The position numbers and the translations under genes were made by a program. From the NCBI GenBank assembly GCA_003254885.1, contig QANT01003495.1:62001-126000 (forward strand): 64,000 bases of DNA, given 5' to 3'. Shown piece by piece: positions 50,782 to 60,720 of this stretch. Source of the stretch: Purshia tridentata. Its lineage: Eukaryota; Streptophyta; Magnoliopsida; Rosales; Rosaceae. The notes below the pieces were generated by a model. That model saw nothing but the letters and a program-made list of their open reading frames with translations. It searched no databases and was not told the origin of the DNA. How positions within the stretch are numbered: the first letter of the stretch is position 1; every line of letters begins with the position of its first letter.

Positions 50782-52700
50782 ACAAAACTCTGTTGGTCAA
50801 CGTGGTCTTAAACAACTAGCGATGTGAAATCTTATTAGAAAAGTCGGGGATTACATTAATACACAAGTCTTTTCTAACAATATCTTTGTTCTTTACTATA
50901 ATATTTCGTCCTTGATTTCCCTCCAGTGATGTGTTATACATTTTTCAATTTCCATTTAGTTGATTGGAATTTGGAGAGAGTAGGAAAAGCAAACAAAACG
51001 AAAATCTTGTATGAATTATTATTCCTTAAAAAACAACCCCCAAAATCCTTGTATAATGGTGGCTGATAGTAGATTTTATCCTCATTTAGATTTTTGCTTC
51101 CAATCAAAATATACCGAGGCAAATCCAAATTTCATTATAACTTGTTTCCAATTCCCAACTACAATGAAATATAAGAAACTTAAAGCTTCAAGACAAAAGA
51201 TGTGCAAACATGGCGCAATTAGTGGAGAAGGGTACTGTTAGCTTAGCTTTGATTTCATGTAGAAGTTATAGCATACAAAATGAGTGAAGAGATCAAGATA
51301 TTGTATATTTTTATGCAAGCTAGTCATAACTTTCGATGTGGGAGTCTATTATCAACAAGTACAACCCAAACAACAGATTATGAATTGAGAAAAAGAACAG
51401 AGAAGGGAGTGAATTCGCACCTGCATGGTAGATATGACTAGTAATGCAGAACTGTTTATGTTTAAACCCAGATTGTTTGCTCCTCCGGTATATGAACGAA
51501 ATAGAAATGCAGCAAATCCTGTTGCTATCAGTCTACCAGAATAAAGAAAGAGATAGATATGCTCTTAAGAATAACACAACTATGGGGCTATATGTATTAT
51601 GTCAAAACAAGTTGCTTAGAGCTCAGGTCAACTGGTCAGAGCTTGCTTCCTTGCAATAGTTTCCTTTTTGTACATTTATGCACGTCTTTGACCTTTGAAC
51701 TAGTAAACCATTTCATCCCCATGAAAAACAAAGGCCGATAGTAGAAGGTTCCCCTTACCCTTACTATATATAAATGACTAAATGTCATGTATCTACTCTT
51801 ATTTTTTGCTGCAATTTCTACACACCCTACTATTATTTTTCTGGACATAATTTGGTAAACAATCTATTGAGTGTAGCATTAGCACTTACTCTATTATACT
51901 TAGTTTCAATGGTATTACATGGCAATTCATAATCTTGGAAAAAATGAGATGACAGCCGCCACCCATTATGTTGGCTTTTTATAGCATGGAATACAGACAA
52001 AGACCCATGTACACCTCTGATATTTAATTGTGTATATCCACTTTGTTTGAGTTGGCTTTTCCACCGACTTTCTCCTTTATTATTTTCATTTCAAAATTTA
52101 AATTCATGATTAAAACCTTTTATATTTTAGATTTAACTATGAAAATCATTTCCGCAACAAATCATTCAAATTAAAAAACATTTGATCATGTAACTGTAAT
52201 TAAATAAACAAACAATTTTGGTAACAATTTGATTCACCTTTTTTTATTTGTCAAAAATTATATGACCAACGATGTTTTTAAAGATGATCTTCAAATAATT
52301 ATTTAAATTGAATGATTTTAATCATAAAAATACACTGGAATGAAAATAATAAAGTATGATCTTCAAATAATTATTTAAATTGAATGATTTCAATCATAAA
52401 AATACACTGGAATGAAAATAATAAAGAAAAAAAATTGATAAAGAAGGTAAATAGCATTTCCCTTATTTTAATATCAATCCAGCTTAACCATTAAAAAAAA
52501 GAGAGAGAATCATTGACAAGCCAGCAAGTTGAAGTAATACAGACGCTACTCTTCTTATTTTTCAAGAATTTTTGTATGAACCAATCATAATGCGGGTGTC
52601 ACCATATAATAGTATTTCACGCACATGATATAAGAGAAAAGTTTTGTTCAATGAGTATCGTCTGCTAGATTCATCTCACTTTCTCAACCCCATATTTGTC
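50782..52700. other. Non-coding unit of the tandem array (copy B side)
   Basis: Upstream DNA of the DUF247 gene, paralogous to 46.88-48.54 kb, AT-rich from 52.05 kb. It contains a local tandem repeat listed separately. No gene. Confidence 0.6.
52286..52424. repeat. Tandem duplication, about 69-bp unit, two copies
   Basis: The stretch around CAAATAATTATTTAAATTGA through GAATGAAAATAATAAAG occurs twice back to back with one or two differences. The paralogous region near 48150-48210 has a single diverged copy. Confidence 0.85.
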
Positions 52701-52810
52701 TTTTTGTTTTTTTTGGGTACATTAGAGGGAATTGAACCCTGAATCTAATTTAATCCTAACCCTTATCCCACCTACTCACCTTCACCACTTAGGCTAACCC
52801 CAACGGCTTA
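52701..52810 (-). mobile_element. tRNA-derived SINE (copy C)
   Basis: Same SINE as at 48554-48670: minus strand starts TAAGCCGTTGGGGTTAGCCT, A box TAGCCTAAGTGG, B box GGTTCAATTCCC, and a tail of A with one C. Flanked by ATATTTGTCT (52692) and ATATTCGTCT (52811). Same position relative to the membrane-protein exon as in copy B, hence one ancestral insertion. Confidence 0.85.
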
Positions 52811-52999
52811 TATTCGTCTAACTTTATAAATCCATGTACTGAGATTATACGAGATATACTGGAGAAACAACCGATAACTTTAAAAAATGAATATTTCAGA
52901 ATAATCTCGGCAAGAAAACGTACAGGTCGAAACATACAGTTTGAACTCATTAACTGTGAGAATAACTGTGAGAAGTTGAACAAAAATTTGATGGATTGC

Positions 53000-55124
53000 T
53001 CATTTCAGCTTAGATTTTGAAGACCTCTGAAGAGGCTTTGCAATAGGCCTAGCAGGTGCACTTTTAACAACCTTCTTCATATCATACTTTACAGATGAGA
53101 AGGCAGAGATCAGGGCAAGCAACATAGTTGGGTAGACAAAGACAGCTGTTGTAGGATCTGTGTTCACAGGCTTTCCGAGGATCCCTTCTTTGATGAGGCC
53201 CCAAATTACTAGAAGCGTCCCAAACATGCTCATCCTCCCTCGTTTTAGAAGACCCACAAGGGCTCCAGCCACGGCGAAGTAGCTTCCCGCTAGAACCTGG
53301 TGAATGAAATTCAAAAACAGAGATGATATTACTGCTAAATATTGTCCGAAGAGAAAGCCTAATAGCTTGCTAGTAATGATATGGAATCCTAAGACACGTC
53401 TAATGCCTATGCAAGGAAAAACATGGAAGACATGAAGTTCCAGGTACTTTAGGATGAAAATGGATCCAACACATCTACTTCAAAGTGTTCACTCCCTTGA
53501 AATGCTTCGGAGTCGGTAAGAAAATAATTACTCAATTATCTGATTTTCCTAATTTAGATCAGCTTTCTATCATACATATTAACCATCTAAACCAATTGGA
53601 GAAAAAGAAAATTAGCTTCCTATGGTTGGCATGATTCACAGATTGGAAAATTGATTGGAAAAGTATAGAAATAGAAAACATCTTAGTAACAATCCCGAAT
53701 TTAATCGAGACACGAAATACCAAATAAAAAAATTGTAGGCTTCCTCAAGCTAAAATTGATTATGCTTTAGACAACATAAAAGGGAAATGATAAGTTGAGA
53801 AATGGAACCTCTAAGCGCTGGAGATCAGTCACTGGAGAGGCTTCCTTTGCACCGGTCAAGTTATAGATGTCTAATATGTTATCCCAGCTTGGAACGGTCA
53901 TGTTCCTTACAAGGCCATTTGCAACAGCTCCAGGGTAGAGAAGGCCCTTTACTACACTAATAGGAAAGATCTCGCTTGCAATCAACTGTGAAGATGTGAC
54001 ATGCAATGGTGTGGTACACACACCAGATCTGCATGGAACTCTGCAACAGAGTGGAAATTTAACTATGGAGGAACATGAACCCATAAAAATGATACTTTAG
54101 CCAAATATAGCAAGTTCCACATTTTCCTTTTCTTGGTATATATTTCCACATAACAGGGCCATTACATAAGAACAAAGAGTTTCTGTGAATTTAATTTTGA
54201 TCTTCTGATCCAGACAAGCCAGAGGAACAAAGGGAGAAGTAATACATGGAGATAAATTCAGAACAAATCAAATACAAATTATGAGCATGTAAGAAAATAG
54301 ACATATATCTGGAAATTTCAACTAACTTCTGGATCTCACATGAATTCATAAATATGATACTTTTTTTTTGGCCGGTTCACAACATTATACTTTACATTAA
54401 TGCAATTGTAACTATTTCTGTAAAGATGATCTCTAAGACCTTAACTTTAGTGCCTTTCCTTCATTTAGAAATTTCCGCAAAAAACCATGCATAAATCCAT
54501 TGCCACTTTAAAAAAAACACCATTAAAGAAGCATAGAGCCATAGAGTAATAAGCTTAGCTCAGTTCATTCACTGCTCTAAATTACTAATCCACACTGAGG
54601 GGTCTTGGAGTCCTTGTGAGAGTATAACAAGTGAACCAATTACATGAATTCGACTGCTAAACTGGAAAAAACTGGGAGATCCTAGAGCACAACTTAGGGT
54701 AGTTACAATATCAAGTTAACAGATCTAAAACAAATAGGAGATTCAATCCTTTGGTAAAATTTAAGTTTAACAAATCCCAACAACTTAAAAATGTCGAATC
54801 CAGATTCCAGACAAGCCCAAAGAAGATTTCATCAACCCAGGTTCGATACACCCAGAAACTACCAAGACCCAGATGCAAAAACATGTAAATGAGTTAGCAC
54901 ACCCAGGTAGCCTAACTAACTACCTGAACGACTAGGAATAAAATTCGGAAAAAAAAAAATTTGGGGGCAGAGAGAGGGAATTAATTGAGTAAATTACAGT
55001 ACCTGAATAGCGGGATCTGAAGAATGATGAGAAAGAAATAGACCCGAGAAGCTATTGATGAGATGTTGCCTATCCATCCCTTTTTTGAAGACGATGATGA
55101 TGATGATGAAGAAGAAGAAGTCAT
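53000..55124 (-). CDS. Small conserved plant membrane protein, function unknown
   Basis: I do not recognise a named family. Three exons: 55003-55124, 53809-54040, 53000-53296, total 216 residues, GT-AG borders, phases consistent. Structure: Ser-run N-terminus (MTSSSSSS...) with KK before GWIGNISSIASRVYFF, a hydrophobic helix (FFLIILQIPLF), a Cys-containing loop (VPCRSGVCTTPLHVTSSQL), a hydrophobic segment (FPISVVKGLLYPGAVA), a linker, then two helices (LAGSYFAVAGALVGLLKRG and VYPTMLLALISAFSSVKYDM), and a basic Lys/Arg-rich tail ending SKSKLK. The tail could be a retrieval or targeting signal, which is inference. It is the apparent parent of the last-exon fragments at 44.94 and 48.67 kb. Exon 1 encodes its Ser run with a TCT/TCA trinucleotide repeat. 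Confidence 0.85.
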
Positions 55125-55536
55125 TTTGGACTGCAATTCAGATGCAGAGGTGAAACTTACTAACTAATGCTGCCTAGTATCTGACAAGACAATAATAAGT
55201 CAATCACAGCCGGAAAGCGGAGCAATTAGTGTTACAAAACGACCTAGTTCGTCCCTTCTCAAAACGGTGGTGGGCTTTAAATTCTGTTCTCTAGGCCCAG
55301 ACAATTAACAGTTGAAGCCTAACCCGAACATCAGGCCCAAAAAACTTAAACAAAAGGGTTCAGCCTGAAACGGTATTAACCACTGTCGTTTCTGGCGCGC
55401 AGAGAAGTAGATAAACCCGAACCGAGTGGCCGAAAGGCGGCGCTTCTTTGTTTTTGTCATCGGAGTTCTCAGAAGCGGTGCGGTTCTGTGACCTTAAAAA
55501 CGGTACCGTTTTGGCAACATAGCACATTGAGAGCAA
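55125..55536. other. Divergent promoter region of the membrane-protein and OCP3 genes
   Basis: About 400 bases between divergent start codons, relatively GC-rich. Both 5' UTRs and core promoters must lie here. No further element identified. Confidence 0.5.
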
Positions 55537-57276
55537 ATGGCGTTTGCTTCGGCGCTGAACACTCCCAAAGGGCTTCACTGTCCACCGTCTTCCCGCAACG
55601 AATGGGCCGTCGTGGGCCGACCCGCACCCACCAATCTGGTCCTGCCACGTCACTTTCCGACTCGGTTCTCATCCACACTCGCCCTCGCTCGCCGTAAAAA
55701 CCCACGTCCAGAAGTCACGTCATCTCAGTCGAAGACAAAGAAGGTAAAGGTGAGCTTTTCCTGGAAGTGCTTTTTGTCTGTTTGGAAAAGCTGAAATTGA
55801 CTGCAAATTCTGCTTGTGAAATGTAGAAAAGTTTGGCTAAGAAGAAGGAGGTTAATGAAGAGAAGGGGGATGCTATAGAGGCACTGTTTCAGCTGCTGGA
55901 GGAGGACCTCAAACACGACGATGCGTTTTTTGAAGATGATGGTGATGACGATATAAGTGAAGAAGACCTCGCTAGGCTTGAACAGGAGCTAGCAGCGGTA
56001 TTTGGGATTGAGGATGATGAAGAAGAAGACGACGAAAATGATGATGAGGAGGAGGAGGATGATGTTGCTGAGATCGATGCCCCAGAAGTAGAAGTAGAAG
56101 AAGAATATGAGGAAGAGGATGATTATGATGATGAGGATGAAGTGGAAACTCCTGTGAAGCTGAAGACTTGGCAACTTCGGAGATTGGCTTATGCTTTAAA
56201 AGTCGGTAAACGCAAAACCAGTGTAAGTCTCTCTCTCTGGTTTTGATGGATCTTTGGAAAGATGTGTAATTTTGGTAGCTGAAAAGCTGTGTGAATTTTT
56301 CACAAAATTTGAAACATTTATCTGGAAGATATCATATTGGTTTGTGCAAATGTTATTTTGTTAAGCTCAAATTCTTTCAAGTCTAAATCAATCTTGTTTT
56401 TTATGTCTTGCACTCTCGCTCGAAGTCAATCTTTATGTTTGGAAATTAAACTTTTTGGTACAACGGGTTATAAGCGAAATTTTGGAAATTAAATTTAATA
56501 GGATGGATAAAGAATAGAAAGGAAAAACCAATTTTTTTTTTGTTTGTCCTGGTAGTCAAGAATTGATTGTCAAGTAGACTTTGGTTCATATTCATGAAAA
56601 TTTGTTTGCCATTATTTGGGGCTTTTGGTTTCGCTGTCAAACCTTATGCTTCTGTTTTGTGCAGATAAAAAATCTTGCAGCTGAGCTCTGTCTTGACAGG
56701 GCTGTTGTTCTCGAATTGCTTCGTGAACCCCCTCCAAGTCTTTTGATGATGAGTGCGGCTTTACCTGATGAACCCGCTCCAAAAAAATCGGTGCCTGAAA
56801 CAAAGTCTGTAGAAATTGTGGTGGAAACAACAGTAGAAGAGACTGTTGCGGAAACAACTGTGGATACTGCACAGGTTGAAACTGCAGTGAAGGTGCCCAT
56901 TCATGTCATGCAGCAAAGATTTTCTGCTCAAAAGAGACTGAAGAAAGTGCAAATTGAAACCCTCGAAAGAATTTATAGAAGAACAAAGCGCCCCACTGTA
57001 AGTGAATCATTTCTATTGAATAATTTCTGGATCTACTGCTATCACACACACACACACACATATATGCTTTCACTTGAGTTATAAGAACTAGTGTGTCATT
57101 TCCTTACGCTCTGTGCGCATTGAAATGTGATACAGAATGCAGTTATCAGCAGCATAGTGCATGTGACAAACCTGCCCCGCAAAAGAATTGTGAAGTGGTT
57201 TGAAGACAAACGTGCTGAAGAAGGAGTTCCCGACTCCCGACTTCCATATCAACGGTCTGCTCCTAATGCTGTCTAG
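55537..57276 (+). CDS. OCP3: OVEREXPRESSOR OF CATIONIC PEROXIDASE 3 (OCP3), homeodomain-like plastid protein
   Basis: In Arabidopsis OCP3 tunes jasmonate-linked disease resistance and drought response, and a chloroplast pool works with PPR proteins in ndhB transcript editing (family knowledge). Four exons: 55537-55749, 55827-56222, 56665-56997, 57136-57276, giving 360 residues. Order: Ser/Arg-rich likely transit peptide (1-60), Lys-rich patch, a very acidic tract (about residues 100-160, runs of Glu/Asp), KLKTWQLRRLAYALKVGKRK, KNLAAELCLDRAVVLELL, a Thr/Val/Glu-repeat linker, and a C-terminal homeodomain with KKVQIETLERIYRRTKRPT, LPRKRIVKWFEDKRAEEGVP. The start is the first in-frame ATG, with a good transit-like sequence. 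In Arabidopsis OCP3 is the direct neighbour of HY5; here one small gene lies between them. Confidence 0.95.
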
Positions 57277-58039
57277 TTCTAGTAGAACAATATGTAAAGC
57301 AGGTACTAAAATGTTGTTTATAATGACTACTGATAGGGTTTAAGAAAACCGCACCCTTTTGTTTCTGTTGAACTTAACGCACCCTTTTGTTTCTGTTGAA
57401 CTTAACAGAAAGTAGTGGGAGCTTTTAGTTCCAGTAGTCCAGTGGTATGTGTGACTGTGTGAGGCTAGAGTTACACCTCCTCACCTCTTTGGTCTCCTTT
57501 CTACCTAAAAATCTTAACAGGAAGTGAAAGGGGGAACACCACCTTATTATTTGACTAGCCTAATAGATCATCCTTAACCATGAAATGTATTGTATGTCTG
57601 GATTCATGTATAAAATGTTAAAAAATAATCTTTGGGTCTGTTTTGATACCCTTTTTGTTTCTTATTTTTTAATTTCTAAATAAAGAAAAAGATAGTCTGA
57701 ATGGATCTTGCCTTAGTTAACCACTAAAAAATGATCTCAGAGATAATTATAAAAAATCTTTGGCCTCTATAATCTTCTTGACACTAAAGGACAGCAACAG
57801 AATCTATTTACGGCTGTGTATTCTTTGAGGAAAAACTTCAAAACAGAAGACTAGTCAAAAGCATGCTATGAAGTTTCCTTCACTTAGGTGCCATCCCCTA
57901 ACCTCTCTCTTTGTTCTCCCATTGGCATTTTCTCTCTTCCTCTGGTATATATAATTGCCTAAGCACCCAGATTTTGTACATAACAATTACTGCACAGGCC
58001 AAATATCATCATAACAGGAGAATAAGATTTAGAGAGGCC
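57277..58039. other. Intergenic
   Basis: OCP3 3' UTR followed by the promoter of the next gene. A short direct repeat (CGCACCCTTTTGTTTCTGTT, twice) lies at about 57350-57395. No gene. Confidence 0.5.
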
Positions 58040-58444
58040 ATGGCAGCATTACCAAGGTCATCAATCTCATTTAGGAGGCAAGGCTCCTCAGGGTTAGTGT
58101 GGGATGATAATCAAATGTTGCAAAAACAGGAAGGCAGAGCAGAGTTTAGAGAGCTAAGATCCTGCCACAGTGCCAAGCCAATTGTGATGAACAGGGCAGA
58201 CTTTGGTGAGATGAGGCCTTGCTGCAGTGCCAAACCCATAGGGTTGAAAGTTCATAGCAATTCAGATGCAGCACTCACTATTTACGCACGCAGTTATTCC
58301 TCCCCAACCAAGAAACATTACTCTTTCAAGAGCAAATTCTTGAAAATGTTTTCTGCTTTTTTCAGAAAATCAGCTACCGCTCGGAAATTCAATCCACAGA
58401 AGGAGATGAAGGATGCTAAAGAAGAAAGGGGATTCGAACTTTGA
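58040..58444 (+). CDS. MAPK-substrate family protein (MASS1/At1g80180-like)
   Basis: Small single-exon plant protein, 134 residues. The N-terminus MAALPRSSISFRRQGSSGLV continuing WDDN is the hallmark of the MASS/At1g80180 and At1g15400 family, MAPK substrates that affect stomatal lineage (family knowledge). The start was set at 58040 to fit this signature, although the frame is open upstream to 57911. An internal repeat is seen: FRELRSCHSAKPI and FGEMRPCCSAKPI. The basic, hydrophobic segment KFLKMFSAFFRK near the end is typical. The last about six codons (RGFEL plus stop) fall in a tRNA-like repeat that starts at 58428, so the C-terminus here is probably not the ancestral one. Confidence 0.8.
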   Translation: MAALPRSSISFRRQGSSGLVWDDNQMLQKQEGRAEFRELRSCHSAKPIVMNRADFGEMRPCCSAKPIGLKVHSNSDAALTIYARSYSSPTKKHYSFKSKFLKMFSAFFRKSATARKFNPQKEMKDAKEERGFEL

Positions 58445-58553
58445 TCCTAAACATGCGGGAAACTACTCTTTATCACTAGAGCTACAAGCTCCCACAAGAT
58501 TCGAACTTTGGTGAACGATTGAAAACTTTTTATCACCAGAGCTAAAAGTCTTA
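58428..58553 (-). repeat. Two tandem tRNA-like (SINE-head) units
   Basis: On the minus strand, unit 1 (58428-58493) reads GGGAGCTTGTAGCTCTAGTG through to CAAAGTTCGAATCCCC. Unit 2 (58494-58553) reads CTTTTAGCTCTGGTGATAAA through to CAAAGTTCGAATC. Each has an A-box-like (TAGCTCTAGTG / TAGCTCTGGTG) and a B-box-like (AGTTCGAATC) motif at tRNA spacing. They do not fold as good tRNAs and have no clear tail, so they are tRNA-derived repeat remnants rather than tRNA genes. Confidence 0.6.
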
Positions 58554-59821
58554 CATATTTTAAGCTTCTTTCACTCATGCTTAGCCATTACTTTTTGTTC
58601 ATGTATAAGCAAAAATATATTTCACCGTGTCAGATTAAATTCTTGTAACATAAGAAATGTGTTAGGAAAGATTCACTTATGTAAAATAAGTAAACTATTT
58701 TTTTAAAAAAAAATTGGTAATTACCATTTTGGTACTTATTTTTCAATAATATTAAATCCTATTATAGGCACCAAATTATTTGATTGAATTTAATCACCAA
58801 CTAATATGGCACATGACATATTAAATTTGTATTAAGAGTCTTTCTTTGGCAACCCAAGGAGTACCCGACAAATTGGTATTTCAACAGATCACTTTCATAT
58901 AAATGTAGGGAAGTAAGTATGGTATGGAAGCAAAGCCCATATCCACTATCCGACGATATTAGAAGAAACACTGAAACAGACAAATTTTTTAGTCAAAATT
59001 GGGGCGAAGGCTCATCTTCTTTCTACTATAAATGGATGAAAGAGACCATTCATTCAAGACATGAAGGATTTTTTGGAAGGGATTGGCAGTGATTCTAGGG
59101 AGCTGGGACCACCGCGAATTTGGGCCTACTTATAGCATCTATTGCAAATATAAAGCATTGGTTAAGTTGATCATCAGTATATAAAACGTACTTAATACTT
59201 TCTTTTCCTCTTTTTTTTTCCTTTTGTTCTAGTGCTATTTGCATTTTTCCATAAACAAGTTCGATGTTTTTGAAAGGAATCTTCTACTTCTCTAGTGTTA
59301 GTAGATTTTTACAAAACTAAGAATGTTGATATTTTGATGGGGATATCAACATCCTCAATTTTGTGATTTGTGAGGGTTAGAGCTAGAATCCTTAAGGATT
59401 CTTACATCAAAATATCAACATCCTCAACATCCCTTTACTATTTAGTCAATTTCAAATTTCTTTTATGCTAGGGTGGAGTCAGATTACTTAATCAACAAAC
59501 GACATATGGCAGAAAAATTATAATTTGATGAAATTTTTCAATCTTAATTTAAATTCTTAACTTTTAAAAACCTTGTAAAGGTCTTAATCTTACGTATTTG
59601 GACATAATAATTGATCATTCACCCAGAGCAGTGACTATTTCTAATTGGAGCACACATTTATCTAACTTGAGTTTCTTTAGAAAGGATGACTTCCTAAGCA
59701 TTTCTTATCCTATTTAGAATCAACAAGTGTATATTTAAGCATGTAAGAAGTAGGTGCAATTGAAAATAAAGAAAAAGAAGAGAAGAACAAATGGAGAGAA
59801 TTGTTGCTACCGAAAGAAAGG

Positions 59822-59847
59822 AGGGGGAGGGGAGGGGAGGGGGGGTG
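59822..59847 (+). other. Potential G-quadruplex tract
   Basis: Four G runs of 5, 4, 4 and 7 bases are separated by single A bases, fitting the G3+N1-7 quadruplex rule. It lies about 0.9 kb upstream of HY5. Confidence 0.7.
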
Positions 59848-60166
59848 GTATCCCAATTTAATAATATGATAACATTTATATTTTTATATTTCATTACATA
59901 AAATCTCTTCGATTTCAAGACAATAAATATCTTTTTGGATGCTAAGTCAGCCTATATTCTTATGGTAGATAATTTTTTCTTCGCTTAATATGTAAGTCAT
60001 TAAACTGAACTATTGAACGATCATTATGAATGTCGAATAAACACAATTAATTAATATTAAGTTACATGAGAATATTAAGCAAACAAGTTATCTTACAATT
60101 GATTAGCATTCAACACCAACACAACATATTAATTATCGATGGATTAATATGTATAGCTAATAATAA

Positions 60167-60290
60167 ATTACAACGTATGGAAAATCCAGCGAAAAAAAAA
60201 AAAGTATGGGACCAACCGAAGGAAACGTTATTACAACGTATGGAAAATCCAGCGAAAAAAAAAAGTATGGGGCCAACCGAAGGAAACGTG
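60167..60290 (+). repeat. Tandem duplication upstream of HY5
   Basis: Two copies (60167-60229 and 60230-60290) of a unit starting ATTACAACGTATGGAAAATC, with an A-run and then CCAACCGAAGGAAACGT. They differ by A-run length and about two bases. Each unit carries two ACGT cores (AACGTA and AACGT), the core bound by bZIP factors including HY5 itself. Confidence 0.9.
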
Positions 60291-60720
60291 CATTGCAGTT
60301 TGCACACCTCAAAAGAGATAATTCAATTTCCATGGTAAGCTCAGTGAGATGCTTTCCCAAAATCAACAAACACCGGCACCTTCATTACAGCACATACTGT
60401 GGTCCCAATACATTGAATTTCCCTTCCAACTTCCTCACCATCCGTCTAATCTAAATCTAATCCCACGGTCCACATAGCTCCACGATCCATTCCTAATTTC
60501 CTACAAACCTTTTGATACATCCCATTCTTCATGGCTCACATTCCTCCACGCTCACACTCACAGAGCCCTCAGATCTGAGCATTCTTTAACGGCTCCGAAC
60601 GCTCTCTCTCTGTTATTTGCTCACTGAAACGTTAAAGTCCCGCTCTTTTCATTCTCTCTTGGTTGAAAACCTCCGCAGAAATCCTCTGTTTTTTTTTTTG
60701 GGTTTGATTTGTAAGACGAA

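Larger units (their letters stand above)
58554..60720. other. Intergenic and HY5 promoter/5' UTR
   Basis: No gene recognised. It contains a G-rich tract (59822-59847), an imperfect inverted repeat around GTTGATATTTTGATG near 59322 and 59408, and a 61-63-bp tandem duplication (60167-60290). The last about 200 bases before 60721 are CT-rich and likely the HY5 5' UTR. Confidence 0.5.

Noticed and set aside
55989-56174. Minus-strand frame rich in Ile/Phe that looks like a membrane protein
   Set aside because: It is the antisense of the acidic GAT/GAG-rich tract of OCP3.
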